In this document: in pieces, positions 44,266 through 52,071 of the stretch
Position numbering within the stretch: the first letter of the stretch is position 1
Layout: every line of letters begins with the position of its first letter
Source of the DNA: an uncultured Spirochaetales bacterium
Lineage (GTDB): Bacteria; Spirochaetota; Spirochaetia; Sphaerochaetales; Sphaerochaetaceae
Direction: 5' to 3'
DNA length: 64,000 nt
Assembly (NCBI GenBank): GCA_944390865.1
Contig: CALXRC010000009.1
Coordinates: forward strand, 1 to 64,000
Made by a program: the position numbers and the translations under genes
The notes under the pieces: generated by a model
What the model was told of the DNA's origin: nothing
The model's database searches: none
What the model saw: the letters and a program-made list of their open reading frames with translations, nothing else

Positions 44266-44304
44266 ATCGCGAAGCTGTCACCTTTTAAGGTGGCGGTAGT
44301 TCAC
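44266..44304 (+). ncRNA. Right-end scaffold of the TnpB guide RNA (reRNA/omegaRNA)
   Basis: By analogy with characterised IS200/IS605 elements, the 3' part of tnpB and the right end form a structured RNA whose 3' tail, the guide, is copied from the flanking DNA. The hairpin at 44280-44294 suits the scaffold, and the guide would begin at 44305 with aldo/keto reductase sequence. The 5' end of the RNA inside tnpB cannot be placed. Confidence 0.45.
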
Positions 44305-44536
44305 GGGAAAGCTTCTTCATGATCCAGTCATTTCTGCTATCGCCGATCGTCATGACAAAACTTCAGCACAGATAATTCTCCGATGGGATGTTCAGCGAAA
44401 TATTCTGGCAATTCCCGGATCAAGCAGCCCTGATCACATAAGAGAGAATCTGGACATCTTTAATTTCTCTCTCAGTGATGAGGAGATGCAGGAAATTGCG
44501 CAGCTGAACCGCAATGAAAAGCATGACTGGTATTAA
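44305..44536 (+). pseudogene. Aldo/keto reductase remnant, right part
   Basis: The frame continues from 42479: GKLLHDPVISAIADRHDKTSAQ, then IILRWDVQRNILAIPGSSSP, then DHIRENLDIFNFSLSDEEMQEIAQL, ending NEKHDWY and TAA at 44534. This is an intact C-terminal third of an aldo/keto reductase, including the NADPH-binding IPGSSSP...IRENLDIF motif. It is separated from its first part by the insertion element and lacks a start. Confidence 0.88.
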
Positions 44537-44646
44537 TGTATTTCAGGCCGGATATGCGGCAGACTTCTTTTCATGCCCGGCTCAGAAATTACGTTTCAGA
44601 AACTCTTGGGCTTCTGTTAAACATGAGCTTGTAATCCAGAATTTCT

Positions 44647-44697
44647 AAAGTGTTACTTTGATTTTTCTTGAAAATTTCAAAGTGTCACTTTGATTTT
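44647..44697. repeat. Two 19 bp direct repeats, each with a palindromic core
   Basis: AAAGTGTTACTTTGATTTT (44647-44665) and AAAGTGTCACTTTGATTTT (44679-44697) differ at one base and start 32 bp (about three helical turns) apart. Each core AAAGTG-N-CACTTT is an inverted repeat, imperfect in the first copy. The second copy overlaps the -35 box of the ATPase gene, which fits a repressor or autoregulator. Confidence 0.6.
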
Positions 44698-44717
44698 AGC
44701 GATTTTTATGATATCCT
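44689..44717 (+). promoter_or_regulatory. Promoter of the AAA/DUF4143 ATPase gene
   Basis: -35 TTTGAT (44689-44694), 17 bp spacer, -10 TATCCT (44712-44717). The start near 44724 leaves a 15 nt leader with GAGGAG before ATG 44739. Confidence 0.5.
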
Positions 44718-44738
44718 CTAATTGCTGAGGAGCTATGG

Positions 44739-45905
44739 ATGGACCATTATATTGAAAGAATCGCAGAAATCGGCAAAAGACTTGAGAAGAAATCGCTGTT
44801 TCTTTTCGGTCCCAGGCAGACAGGAAAGTCGTCGTACATAAAACATCAGCTTGCAGAGCCAAGGCTGGTCTGGACTCTCCTGGACAATGAGCTTTACCGT
44901 GATCTTTCAACCAGGCCTTCCATTCTCAGGACCACTCTTCGGGCAAAGGGCATCAGCAACGGTGTTGTCGTCCTTGATGAGATTCAGAGGCTGCCGGATC
45001 TTCTCAATGAAGTCCATATGCTCATCGAGGAAACTGATATTCATTTTCTTCTCACGGGCTCAAGCGCAAGAAAGCTGAAGAAGAAAGGCGTGAACCTGCT
45101 CGGCGGCAGAGCCGGCAGACTCAATTTCCATCCACTTGTATGGCCTGAGATAAAGGATTCAGGGGCTTCACTTGACAGGATATTCCGCTCAGGCCTTCTT
45201 CCTGCCGCATTCACGAGTGATGATTATGAAAGTCTTCTTTCTGATTACGCGGGTCTCTACGTGAAGGAGGAGATTGAAGCAGAACGTGAAGTGAGGAATC
45301 TTCCTCCTTTCTGGGAGTTCCTGCGGATAGCTGCGGCAGAAAGCGGAGAGATTACAAATTATGAGAATGTGGCTCGGGATGTCGGGATAAGCGGTGTAAG
45401 TGTCCGTGAATGGTACCGTATCCTTATCGATACGCTCATCGGCTTTGAGGTTCCTCCCTACAGGAAGACGAAGATAAGGAAGCCGAATGCTTCAAGCAAG
45501 TTCTATCTTTTTGACGTAGGTGTCACAAGAAAGCTCCAGGGACTCTCTGCGATAGAGGAAGGGAGTGCGGAATTTGGACGATACCTTGAGAATTACATTG
45601 CAATGGAGATCCGCAGCTATCTTGACTACTCCGGCCTTGATAATGAAGGACTGTCTTACTGGCATGCCCAGAGCGGGCAGGAAGTCGATTTCATCATTAA
45701 AGAGAAGACCGCTGTAGAGGTGAAAGCGGCAAAGCGCGTGTCTCCCAGAGATCTGAAAGGCTTGAAGGCTCTTATGGAAGAAGGACTGATGGAAAAATAC
45801 ATTCTGGTATGCAGGGAGGAATATCCTCAGCTTCTCGACAACGGGATATTAATCCTGCCATACAGAGATTTCCTTTCCAGTCTCTGGAGCGGGAAAATCT
45901 TATAA
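44739..45905 (+). CDS. AAA_14/DUF4143 ATP-binding protein
   Basis: This 388-residue protein belongs to a common but poorly understood family. The N-terminal AAA_14 domain has Walker A GPRQTGKS (about 24-31), Walker B VVVLDEIQRLPDLL, sensor HFLLTGSSARKL and an NLLGGRAGRL loop. A C-terminal DUF4143 domain follows (about 190-385), with the PD-(D/E)xK-like segment SGQEVDFIIKEKTAVEVKAAKR. Members have been suggested to be NTPases linked to toxin-like or defence roles. Its own palindrome-bearing promoter and its place beside an insertion element suit a mobile accessory gene. Confidence 0.88.
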   Translation: MDHYIERIAEIGKRLEKKSLFLFGPRQTGKSSYIKHQLAEPRLVWTLLDNELYRDLSTRPSILRTTLRAKGISNGVVVLDEIQRLPDLLNEVHMLIEETDIHFLLTGSSARKLKKKGVNLLGGRAGRLNFHPLVWPEIKDSGASLDRIFRSGLLPAAFTSDDYESLLSDYAGLYVKEEIEAEREVRNLPPFWEFLRIAAAESGEITNYENVARDVGISGVSVREWYRILIDTLIGFEVPPYRKTKIRKPNASSKFYLFDVGVTRKLQGLSAIEEGSAEFGRYLENYIAMEIRSYLDYSGLDNEGLSYWHAQSGQEVDFIIKEKTAVEVKAAKRVSPRDLKGLKALMEEGLMEKYILVCREEYPQLLDNGILILPYRDFLSSLWSGKIL

Positions 45906-45990
45906 GCGCAAATTGTCTGAAAACACGGAAAACATGCAGAAAAAGCACTTGCAGGACAATAGGGCAGAATGGATCCGAAAGTCCTCTGCG

Positions 45991-46009
45991 TTGTTGCAAC
46001 TTGTTGCAA
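45991..46009. repeat. Tandem TTGTTGCAA boxes upstream of ygfK
   Basis: TTGTTGCAA occurs twice in tandem with a 10 bp period (45991 and 46001), ending 6 bp before the ygfK -35 box. The first copy contains the palindrome GTTGCAAC. One-turn spacing upstream of -35 is typical for an activator site. Confidence 0.45.
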
Positions 46010-46015
46010 ATTCTG

Positions 46016-46043
46016 TTGACTTCCTGTGCATGTAGGTTACAAT
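46016..46043 (+). promoter_or_regulatory. Promoter of the ygfK-ssnA-ygeY operon
   Basis: -35 TTGACT (46016-46021), 16 bp spacer, -10 TACAAT (46038-46043). The leader of about 24 nt contains AAGGAG (46062-46067) before ATG 46074. Confidence 0.65.
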
Positions 46044-46073
46044 TTAGTTAGACAATTAAATAAGGAGAACCAG

Positions 46074-49000
46074 ATGTCCGACAAGATGAGAAGTGTGCCG
46101 TTCGGCAGTCTGCTGGAGCGCCTTGCATGCGAGCTGAGAAACCAGAAATCAGTTTTCTCAATTCCTTATTCCTCTTTCTATCATGACAGTGGAGAAAAGA
46201 AGGTGCGGGTGTTCTCGCAGGAAGTTTCAAACGGACTTGGTCCTGCAGCCGGACCTCATACACAGCTGGCCCAGAACATCATTTCAGCATACCTGGCAGG
46301 GGCCAGGTTCATAGAGCTCAAGACAGTCCAGATTATGGACCAGCTTGAGATAGACAAGCCCTGCATTGATGCCAGAGATGAAGGCTACAACGTAGAGTGG
46401 TCGACAGAATTCACCCTGCCGAAAGCCTATGACGAATACCTGAAGGCCTGGATTATCGTGCACATCCTCGATATGGCGATGACAGAAGACTGGAAGTCTC
46501 CTTCATTCATCTTCAACATGTCAGTCGGCTACAATCTGGAAGGCATCCGGAATGAGAGAATGCAGACCTTCATCAACAACATGATATATGCAGGAGAGGA
46601 CACGAATTTCTCTGCATACGTGGAAAGCGCCCGCAAGGCTGTTTCTGAAGGTCTGTTTGACGGCACAGTCTGGGAGGGAAGGAAGCAGGCAGTCATGGCC
46701 TCCCTTTCATCGATAAGCCGCAGGATATCGCCGTCGGTGACACTGTCTACAATGCACGGCTGTCCGCCTGCAGAGATTGAGGCCATCTGCTCTTACATGC
46801 TGAGCGAGAAGAAGGTGGACACTTTTGTCAAGCTCAACCCGACACTGCTTGGCTATGAGACAGTCAGGAAGACCCTGGATGACCTGGGCTACGGCTACGT
46901 TGTTCTCAGCCGCGAGAGCTTTGAGCATGACCTGCAGTGGGATGATGCCATTCAGATGCTCAGACGCCTTGTCCTGCTTGCCCAGAAAGAGGGCAGGGGC
47001 TTTGGCGTCAAGCTGACCAACACTCTGGGAAACGTCAATGACGGAAAGGTTCTTCCCGGCGCCGAGCGCTATATGTCCGGCCGCTCCCTGTTCCCGCTTT
47101 CAATTCAGGTTGCCCTGCGCCTGAGCCGCGTTTTTGACGGAAAGCTGCCGATCTCTTATTCAGGAGGCGTAAGCGCCAGAAACATCAGGGCGCTGTATGA
47201 GACGGGAATCCATCCTGTGACAGTCGCTACGGATCTGCTGCATCCGGGCGGATATCTGCGTCTGGGACAGATGGCAGGGCTGATCGCTGACAGCAGTGCG
47301 GGAGAAAAGGATACTGTTGATGTTGACGCTCTCAGCCTGCTTGCAGAAGAGGCCGTGGGGCCTGATTCGCCGTACCGCAAGGATTTGAGAGGAGAGGACA
47401 GCGTGAAGCTCTCAAGGCCGCTTCCCTCTCTTGACTGCTACGTGGCTCCCTGTGTCGCAGCCTGTCCGATTCATCAGGATATTCCCGAATACGTTTATCT
47501 CATGAGTCAGGGACAGTATGCAGAGGCTCTGGCTGTGATTCTGGACAAGAACGCGCTTCCAAACATCACAGGCTGGATCTGCGATCATCAGTGTCAGCTG
47601 CACTGCACACGCATGGACTACGAAGGTGCGATCGCAATCAGGAAGATAAAGAAACTTGCCTGCGAAATGGGCGGAAAGGAGTATATGGATGAGATATTCT
47701 GTGCTCCTGAGGAACCAGCCGACGTGAAGGCGGCTGTTGTGGGAGCCGGTCCTGCCGGCCTTTCTGCAGCCTTCTTCCTGGCACGCGCAGGCTTTGATGT
47801 GACGCTTTATGAGCGTGAGTCCAGTGCGGGCGGTGTTGTGCGCAATGTGATTCCGTCATTCCGCATCCCGGAAGCCGTGGTGGACAAAGACGTTGACTTC
47901 ATCCGCAAAAACGGAGTGAAGATGGTCTTCAATGCTGATCTGGACGCCATGCACTGCGAAAAGCTGAAAGAAGCAGGCTTTGACTGGGTCTTCTATGCTC
48001 TGGGTGCGGAGAAGCCCAACATGCCTTCTGTCACAGGCAACGGCAGGATCATTGATGCCACGAGTTTTCTTAAAGGGTTCAAGGCTGGAGAGCGCATTGT
48101 TCAGAACGGCCATGTAGTCGTGATCGGAGGCGGCAACACAGCAATGGACACAGCCCGTGCGGCAAAGCGGCTTGGCAATCAGGTCACGATAGTCTACCGC
48201 CGCGGAAGGAATGAAATGCCGTGCGACAGGGAAGAGCTGGATGCAGCCGAAAGCGAGGGCATCAGCATATCCACATACTGCAACCCGAAGGATTTCACGG
48301 ACGGCGTGATAACCCTTGCAGTGATGACAGCCGGTCCTGAGGATGAGTCAGGAAGGGCCCGTCCTGTCGATACAGGAGAGGAGTTTGTCCTGCATGCCGA
48401 TCTGCTGATAAGCGCGACAGGAGAAAAGGTCTCAAGTCCTCTGCTGAGCGGACTGGAACTTGAAAGAAAGGGCAGCTACAGCACCTGCGGCAGCGCCTTT
48501 GTCATTGGAGACAGCGTCTCAGGTCCGTCCACAGTTGTGCGCGCAATGGCGAGTGCCAGAGCTGCTGTTGATGAGTGCATCGACCTAGTCATCGGCCAGA
48601 TGGAAGCTGAAGAGGATGAATGCGGCGATGAGCACGAATGCCACTGCCATGATCATGAGGAAGGAGAAGAACACGAATGCCACTGCCATGACCATGAGGA
48701 TGGAGAAGAACATGAGTGCCACTGTCATGATCACGAGGATGATGAGGAGGAAATGACAGGGGAAGAGTACACTGAAAAGGAAAACGAGTACTTCAGCCAG
48801 CTTGTCAGAAAGAAATCCTCGCTTGTGCTTGAAAGCGCAGCGGACTTCCTCAAGGGTGAGGCAGAGCGCTGTCTTGAATGTTCCTATCTGTGCAACAAAT
48901 GCGTTGATGTCTGTCCCAACAGGGCAAACGTTGCCATCGACATGAGGGACAGCGGACTGTTTGATGATCCTTTCCAGATTGTCCATATCGATGCCTACTG

Positions 49001-49283
49001 CAATGAATGCGGAAACTGTGAGACCTTCTGTCCGTATGACGGAGGCCCGTACAGGAAGAAGTTCACGCTCTTTTCCTCAAAGGAGGATTTTGAAAACAGC
49101 AGCAATGAAGGCTTCTATACAGAAGGCGACACTGTTGTCGTCCGCCTTGATGGCAGAATCCGCACAGGTCTGATCAACAGGGACAGAGAGCTTGAAATCG
49201 ATCTTGATGAAGAGCATCTGGCCATCATAAGCGAGATCTTCATTTCCTATCCATATCTGCTCAATGCTGTGGACAGGGATTAA
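46074..49283 (+). CDS. ygfK: YgfK, SDMH-associated iron-sulfur flavoprotein
   Basis: This 1069-residue multidomain redox protein was once annotated as a selenate reductase subunit and is now tied to anaerobic purine use. Domains: a dihydroorotate-dehydrogenase-like barrel (about 1-440), a Cys cluster CYVAPCVAACPIHQDIPEY (about 455) as in glutamate-synthase small chains, FAD motif VGAGPAGLSAA (about 554), NAD(P)H motif VVIGGGNTAMDTARAAKR (about 685), and ferredoxin motifs CLECSYLCNKCVDVCPNR (about 933) and CNECGNCETFCPYDGG (about 976). Between them, residues about 853-891 are three His/Cys-rich repeats absent from the usual protein. AAGGAG precedes ATG 46074. Confidence 0.93.
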   Translation: MSDKMRSVPFGSLLERLACELRNQKSVFSIPYSSFYHDSGEKKVRVFSQEVSNGLGPAAGPHTQLAQNIISAYLAGARFIELKTVQIMDQLEIDKPCIDARDEGYNVEWSTEFTLPKAYDEYLKAWIIVHILDMAMTEDWKSPSFIFNMSVGYNLEGIRNERMQTFINNMIYAGEDTNFSAYVESARKAVSEGLFDGTVWEGRKQAVMASLSSISRRISPSVTLSTMHGCPPAEIEAICSYMLSEKKVDTFVKLNPTLLGYETVRKTLDDLGYGYVVLSRESFEHDLQWDDAIQMLRRLVLLAQKEGRGFGVKLTNTLGNVNDGKVLPGAERYMSGRSLFPLSIQVALRLSRVFDGKLPISYSGGVSARNIRALYETGIHPVTVATDLLHPGGYLRLGQMAGLIADSSAGEKDTVDVDALSLLAEEAVGPDSPYRKDLRGEDSVKLSRPLPSLDCYVAPCVAACPIHQDIPEYVYLMSQGQYAEALAVILDKNALPNITGWICDHQCQLHCTRMDYEGAIAIRKIKKLACEMGGKEYMDEIFCAPEEPADVKAAVVGAGPAGLSAAFFLARAGFDVTLYERESSAGGVVRNVIPSFRIPEAVVDKDVDFIRKNGVKMVFNADLDAMHCEKLKEAGFDWVFYALGAEKPNMPSVTGNGRIIDATSFLKGFKAGERIVQNGHVVVIGGGNTAMDTARAAKRLGNQVTIVYRRGRNEMPCDREELDAAESEGISISTYCNPKDFTDGVITLAVMTAGPEDESGRARPVDTGEEFVLHADLLISATGEKVSSPLLSGLELERKGSYSTCGSAFVIGDSVSGPSTVVRAMASARAAVDECIDLVIGQMEAEEDECGDEHECHCHDHEEGEEHECHCHDHEDGEEHECHCHDHEDDEEEMTGEEYTEKENEYFSQLVRKKSSLVLESAADFLKGEAERCLECSYLCNKCVDVCPNRANVAIDMRDSGLFDDPFQIVHIDAYCNECGNCETFCPYDGGPYRKKFTLFSSKEDFENSSNEGFYTEGDTVVVRLDGRIRTGLINRDRELEIDLDEEHLAIISEIFISYPYLLNAVDRD
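48630..48746 (+). repeat. Three 39 bp coding repeats, His/Cys-rich metal-binding-like insert in YgfK
   Basis: Three in-frame 39 bp units (48630-48668, 48669-48707, 48708-48746) encode copies of EHECHCHDHEDGE. Each has two Cys and four His, followed by acidic residues. The composition resembles metal-storage or metal-chaperone tails (Ni, Zn or Cu). Confidence 0.9.
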
Positions 49284-49296
49284 GGAGGGATAAAGA

Positions 49297-50643
49297 GTGA
49301 GTACGCTTGTCATCAGAAATGCCAGGGTGATGCAGTGCCGTCCCCCGTTTGAGGTTCTGGAAGGCGCTGACGTCGTCATCAGGGACAGTGTGATTCAGGC
49401 TGTGGGGCCTGGTGCGGCAGCAGGTATTCAGGCTGACCGCACTATTGATGCGAAAGGCAGGACACTCATACCTGGAAATATCTGCTCCCATCATCATTAT
49501 TACTCCGGCCTGAGCAGGGGAATGCTTATTTCCGCCGGGCCTCAGACAGACTTCATTCAGGTTCTGAAGGAGTGGTGGTGGAGGCTTGACAGGGGACTTG
49601 ATGAAGAAGCCTGCTATTACTCATCCCTGATCTGCTCGCTTGATGCGATTGCCGCAGGAACGACCTGCATCATCGATCATCATGCATCGCCTTCTTTCAT
49701 AAAAGGCAGCCTCAGCGCAATCGCGAAAGGCCTTGAGGAGACAGGCCTGCGCGGTGCCACCTGCTATGAAGTGACAGACAGAAACAACGGAATGAAGGAA
49801 GTCGAGGAGGGTGTTGAGGAAAACGTCCGGTTCGCACAGGAAGTGGATGAGAAAAAGAAGGCAGGGCCTGTTCTCGTCGAAGCCATGATAGGAGGCCACG
49901 CTCCGTTCACGCTGCCTGACGAGGCTCTCAGCCTGATGGGGCAGGCGGTGAAGAAGACAGGACGCGGAGTGCATCTTCATGTGGCAGAGGACAAGTACGA
50001 TGTAATCCACTCGCATCACATTTACAATAAGGACATTGTCACAAGGCTGGAAGAGCACGATCTGATAAACAGCAAGGCCCTTCTTGTCCATGCCCTTCAT
50101 CTGTCAGAAGGCGAGATTGAGGCGATCAACAGCCATGACGCTTTCATCGCCCACAATCCCAGAAGTAACATGAACAACCATGTCGGCTACCTGAAGAACA
50201 TCACAAAGGTCAGGAACCTTGTGCTTGGAACTGACGGATGCGGCGGAAACATGTTCGAGGAAATCAAGATAGGCTTCTTCAAGCACAAGGATGAAGGCGG
50301 CCCATTCTGGCCGGCAGATTTCCTTGCCGCGCTCAACCGCGGAGCACGTCTTGCAGAGCGGATCTTCGATGACGGAAGACGCTTTGGCGACATAGCGCCG
50401 GGCTTCACAGCCGATCTTGTGCTGCTTGACTACAAGGCACCGACGCCGCTGGTGAGCGAAAATGCGGCCAGCCACTTTGTCTGGGGCATGAGCAGCAATG
50501 CTGTGGACACTGTCATCATTGACGGCAGACTTGTCATGGAGGACAGGGCCTTCACAAACGGAATCAATGCTGAACAGATTTACGCCGAGGCGCAGAAAGT
50601 CGCAAAGCGTGTCTGGAAGACTGTCGATAAAATCAAATCATAG
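49297..50643 (+). CDS. ssnA: SsnA-type amidohydrolase
   Basis: This 448-residue amidohydrolase-superfamily enzyme, related to guanine deaminase and chlorohydrolases, is found with ygfK in SDMH/purine clusters. Metal ligands: ICSHHHYYSGLSRG (HxH type, about 65), HLHVAEDKYD (His), ALLVHALHLSEGEI (His) and VLGTDGCGGNMFEE (Asp). The C-terminal GDIAPGFTADLVLLDY is typical of the superfamily. It probably hydrolyses or deaminates a purine-derived ring; the substrate is unproven. GTG start with AAGGAGGG, 13 bp after ygfK. Confidence 0.92.
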   Translation: MSTLVIRNARVMQCRPPFEVLEGADVVIRDSVIQAVGPGAAAGIQADRTIDAKGRTLIPGNICSHHHYYSGLSRGMLISAGPQTDFIQVLKEWWWRLDRGLDEEACYYSSLICSLDAIAAGTTCIIDHHASPSFIKGSLSAIAKGLEETGLRGATCYEVTDRNNGMKEVEEGVEENVRFAQEVDEKKKAGPVLVEAMIGGHAPFTLPDEALSLMGQAVKKTGRGVHLHVAEDKYDVIHSHHIYNKDIVTRLEEHDLINSKALLVHALHLSEGEIEAINSHDAFIAHNPRSNMNNHVGYLKNITKVRNLVLGTDGCGGNMFEEIKIGFFKHKDEGGPFWPADFLAALNRGARLAERIFDDGRRFGDIAPGFTADLVLLDYKAPTPLVSENAASHFVWGMSSNAVDTVIIDGRLVMEDRAFTNGINAEQIYAEAQKVAKRVWKTVDKIKS

Positions 50644-50652
50644 GAGAGACGA

Positions 50653-51876
50653 ATGAGTATCAGGGACGAAATCAGGCAGTATGCGGAAAAGTATGCTTCG
50701 TACACAGCCGAGAATCTCAGCAGGCTGGTCAGGACAAAAAGCTATTCCTCAAAGGAAGAGGATGTCTGCCGCCTTATTGTGAAGCTCTGCGAGGAAGCAG
50801 GCTTTGATGAAGTCAGAATCGATGGCCTGGGATCTGTGATCGCAAGAGTGGGAAACGGTCCGAAGAAGCTGGCCTTTGATGCACATATAGACACAGTTGA
50901 GGTAGGCAATATCAAGAACTGGAACTTTGATCCATTCTCAGGGGAGATCAAAGACGGCCTTGTCATGGGAAGAGGAGCCTCTGACCAGAAGGGAGGTGCC
51001 GCCAGCATGATCACTGCCGGCAGAATCCTCAAGGAGCTTGGATACAGCGGAGACTATTCCGTCTACTTCACGTTCACTGTCATGGAAGAAGACTGTGACG
51101 GAATGTGCTGGAAGTACCTGATTGAGGAGGAGAATTTCAAGCCGGATCTCATTGTCTCCACAGAGCCCACCAGCTGCAGAATCTACCGCGGTCACAGAGG
51201 CAGAATGGAGATCAGGGTGATCCTGAGGGGAATTTCCTGCCACGGATCAGCTCCGGAGCGCGGAGTCAGCGCCGCATACAAGGCTGCACGCGCTGCCCTT
51301 GCAATCGAGCAGCTTAATAAGGATCTCAAGCCGGATGATGAGAACTTCCTAGGCAAGGGCACGATCACAGTCAGCCAGATTGACGTGCGCGGACCAAGCC
51401 AGTGCGCTGTCGCCGACTATGCGATGCTCTACTGCGACCGCCGCCTCACCTGGGGCGAGGATGCGGATCTGGCCATAAGCCAGGTCAGGGACTATGTGTC
51501 AAAGGCGACAGGAGATGACCCTGACTCAATCATTGTCGAGATGCCTGATTACGGAAAGACCGGCTGGACGAACAGACAGTATTCTCAGGAGCTGTACTTC
51601 CCGACCTGGAAGCTTGACCAGACGCATCCGCTGGTGCAGAGCGCTGTTGAGGATTACAAGGAGATGTTCGGCAAGGATCCTGTTGTGGACAAGTGGACAT
51701 TCAGCACTAACCTTGTGGCCACTACAGGAAGGCACAAGATCCCTGCAATAGGCTTCGGCCCCGGCGATGAGGCTCAGGCTCATGCCCCGAATGAGATCAA
51801 CAGGGTTGAGGATCTAGTGATCTGCTCAAAGTTCTATGCGCTGCTTCCTTACATTCTGGAAAAGAACAAAGTGTGA
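50653..51876 (+). CDS. ygeY: YgeY-type M20 hydrolase
   Basis: This 407-residue dinuclear-zinc hydrolase of the peptidase M20/ArgE/DapE family falls in the selenium-metabolism-linked YgeY branch. Metal ligands: LAFDAHIDTVEVG (His and Asp), GRGASDQKGGAASM (bridging Asp), TVMEEDCDGMCW (Glu-Glu), VSTEPTSCRIYRGHRG and the last His in QAHAPNEINRVED. It is thought to cleave an amide or ureido intermediate in purine breakdown. The start lies 9 bp after ssnA; it is the last gene of the operon and is followed by a strong terminator. Confidence 0.9.
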   Translation: MSIRDEIRQYAEKYASYTAENLSRLVRTKSYSSKEEDVCRLIVKLCEEAGFDEVRIDGLGSVIARVGNGPKKLAFDAHIDTVEVGNIKNWNFDPFSGEIKDGLVMGRGASDQKGGAASMITAGRILKELGYSGDYSVYFTFTVMEEDCDGMCWKYLIEEENFKPDLIVSTEPTSCRIYRGHRGRMEIRVILRGISCHGSAPERGVSAAYKAARAALAIEQLNKDLKPDDENFLGKGTITVSQIDVRGPSQCAVADYAMLYCDRRLTWGEDADLAISQVRDYVSKATGDDPDSIIVEMPDYGKTGWTNRQYSQELYFPTWKLDQTHPLVQSAVEDYKEMFGKDPVVDKWTFSTNLVATTGRHKIPAIGFGPGDEAQAHAPNEINRVEDLVICSKFYALLPYILEKNKV

Positions 51877-51893
51877 TCTGGGACTGCAGACAG

Positions 51894-51937
51894 AGATGCT
51901 CCCTTCGCTTTCTTACGGGGGGAGCATCTGTTTCTCC
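51894..51937 (+). terminator. Terminator of the ygfK-ssnA-ygeY operon
   Basis: AGATGCTCCC (51894-51903) pairs perfectly with GGGAGCATCT (51920-51929) and is followed by GTTTCTCC. It separates this operon from the hydroxylase operon. Confidence 0.75.
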
Positions 51938-51962
51938 AGACGCCGTATGGGAAAATAATCAT

Positions 51963-51991
51963 TTGTCAAAGGGGCATATGAGCAGTATAAT
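51963..51991 (+). promoter_or_regulatory. Main promoter of the hydroxylase operon
   Basis: -35 TTGTCA (51963-51968), exactly 17 bp, -10 TATAAT (51986-51991). The start near 51998 gives a 74 nt leader containing the shared palindrome and GGAGG (52060-52064). A second weaker promoter, TTAACC-N16-TATAAT (52020-52047), lies across the palindrome itself. Confidence 0.65.
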
Positions 51992-52025
51992 CCTGAATAG
52001 GAAATTCTTTTCAGAATAATTAACC

Positions 52026-52047
52026 ATTATACAAGAATTTGTATAAT
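52026..52047. promoter_or_regulatory. Palindromic operator shared with the livK promoter
   Basis: This is a perfect 9 bp inverted repeat with a 4 bp centre: core TTATAC (52027-52032), N8, GTATAA (52041-52046), extended outward by one A/T pair and inward by AA/TT. It sits downstream of the main promoter and across a second -10 box, so a bound protein would act as a repressor. The same core with N8 lies at 33523-33542. Confidence 0.65.
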
Positions 52048-52071
52048 GAAAATGAGATTGGAGGCCAGCAT

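Larger units (their letters stand above)
42480..44304. mobile_element. IS200/IS605-family element (tnpA and tnpB)
   Basis: This is an 1825 bp element with divergent tnpA (minus) and tnpB (plus). Both ends carry imperfect hairpins as in the family: CACCTTTCAAGGTGG near 42496-42510 at the left and CACCTTTTAAGGTGG near 44280-44294 at the right, and GAATCGCG occurs near both. Removing 42480-44304 rejoins the aldo/keto reductase frame exactly (GGA TAT ACG GGA AAG), which fixes the boundaries to within 2 bp, since AC is shared. There is no target duplication, as expected for single-strand transposition. Confidence 0.88.

Noticed and set aside
48630..48746. Possible CRISPR-like or minisatellite repeat
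   Set aside because: There are three contiguous in-frame coding units without spacers, so it is a protein repeat. No CRISPR array was seen anywhere in the window.
48585..48986. Hydrophobic minus-strand open frame resembling a small membrane protein
   Set aside because: Its Val/Met/Phe-rich repeats are the complement of the His/Cys/Glu repeats in ygfK, with no ribosome binding site.
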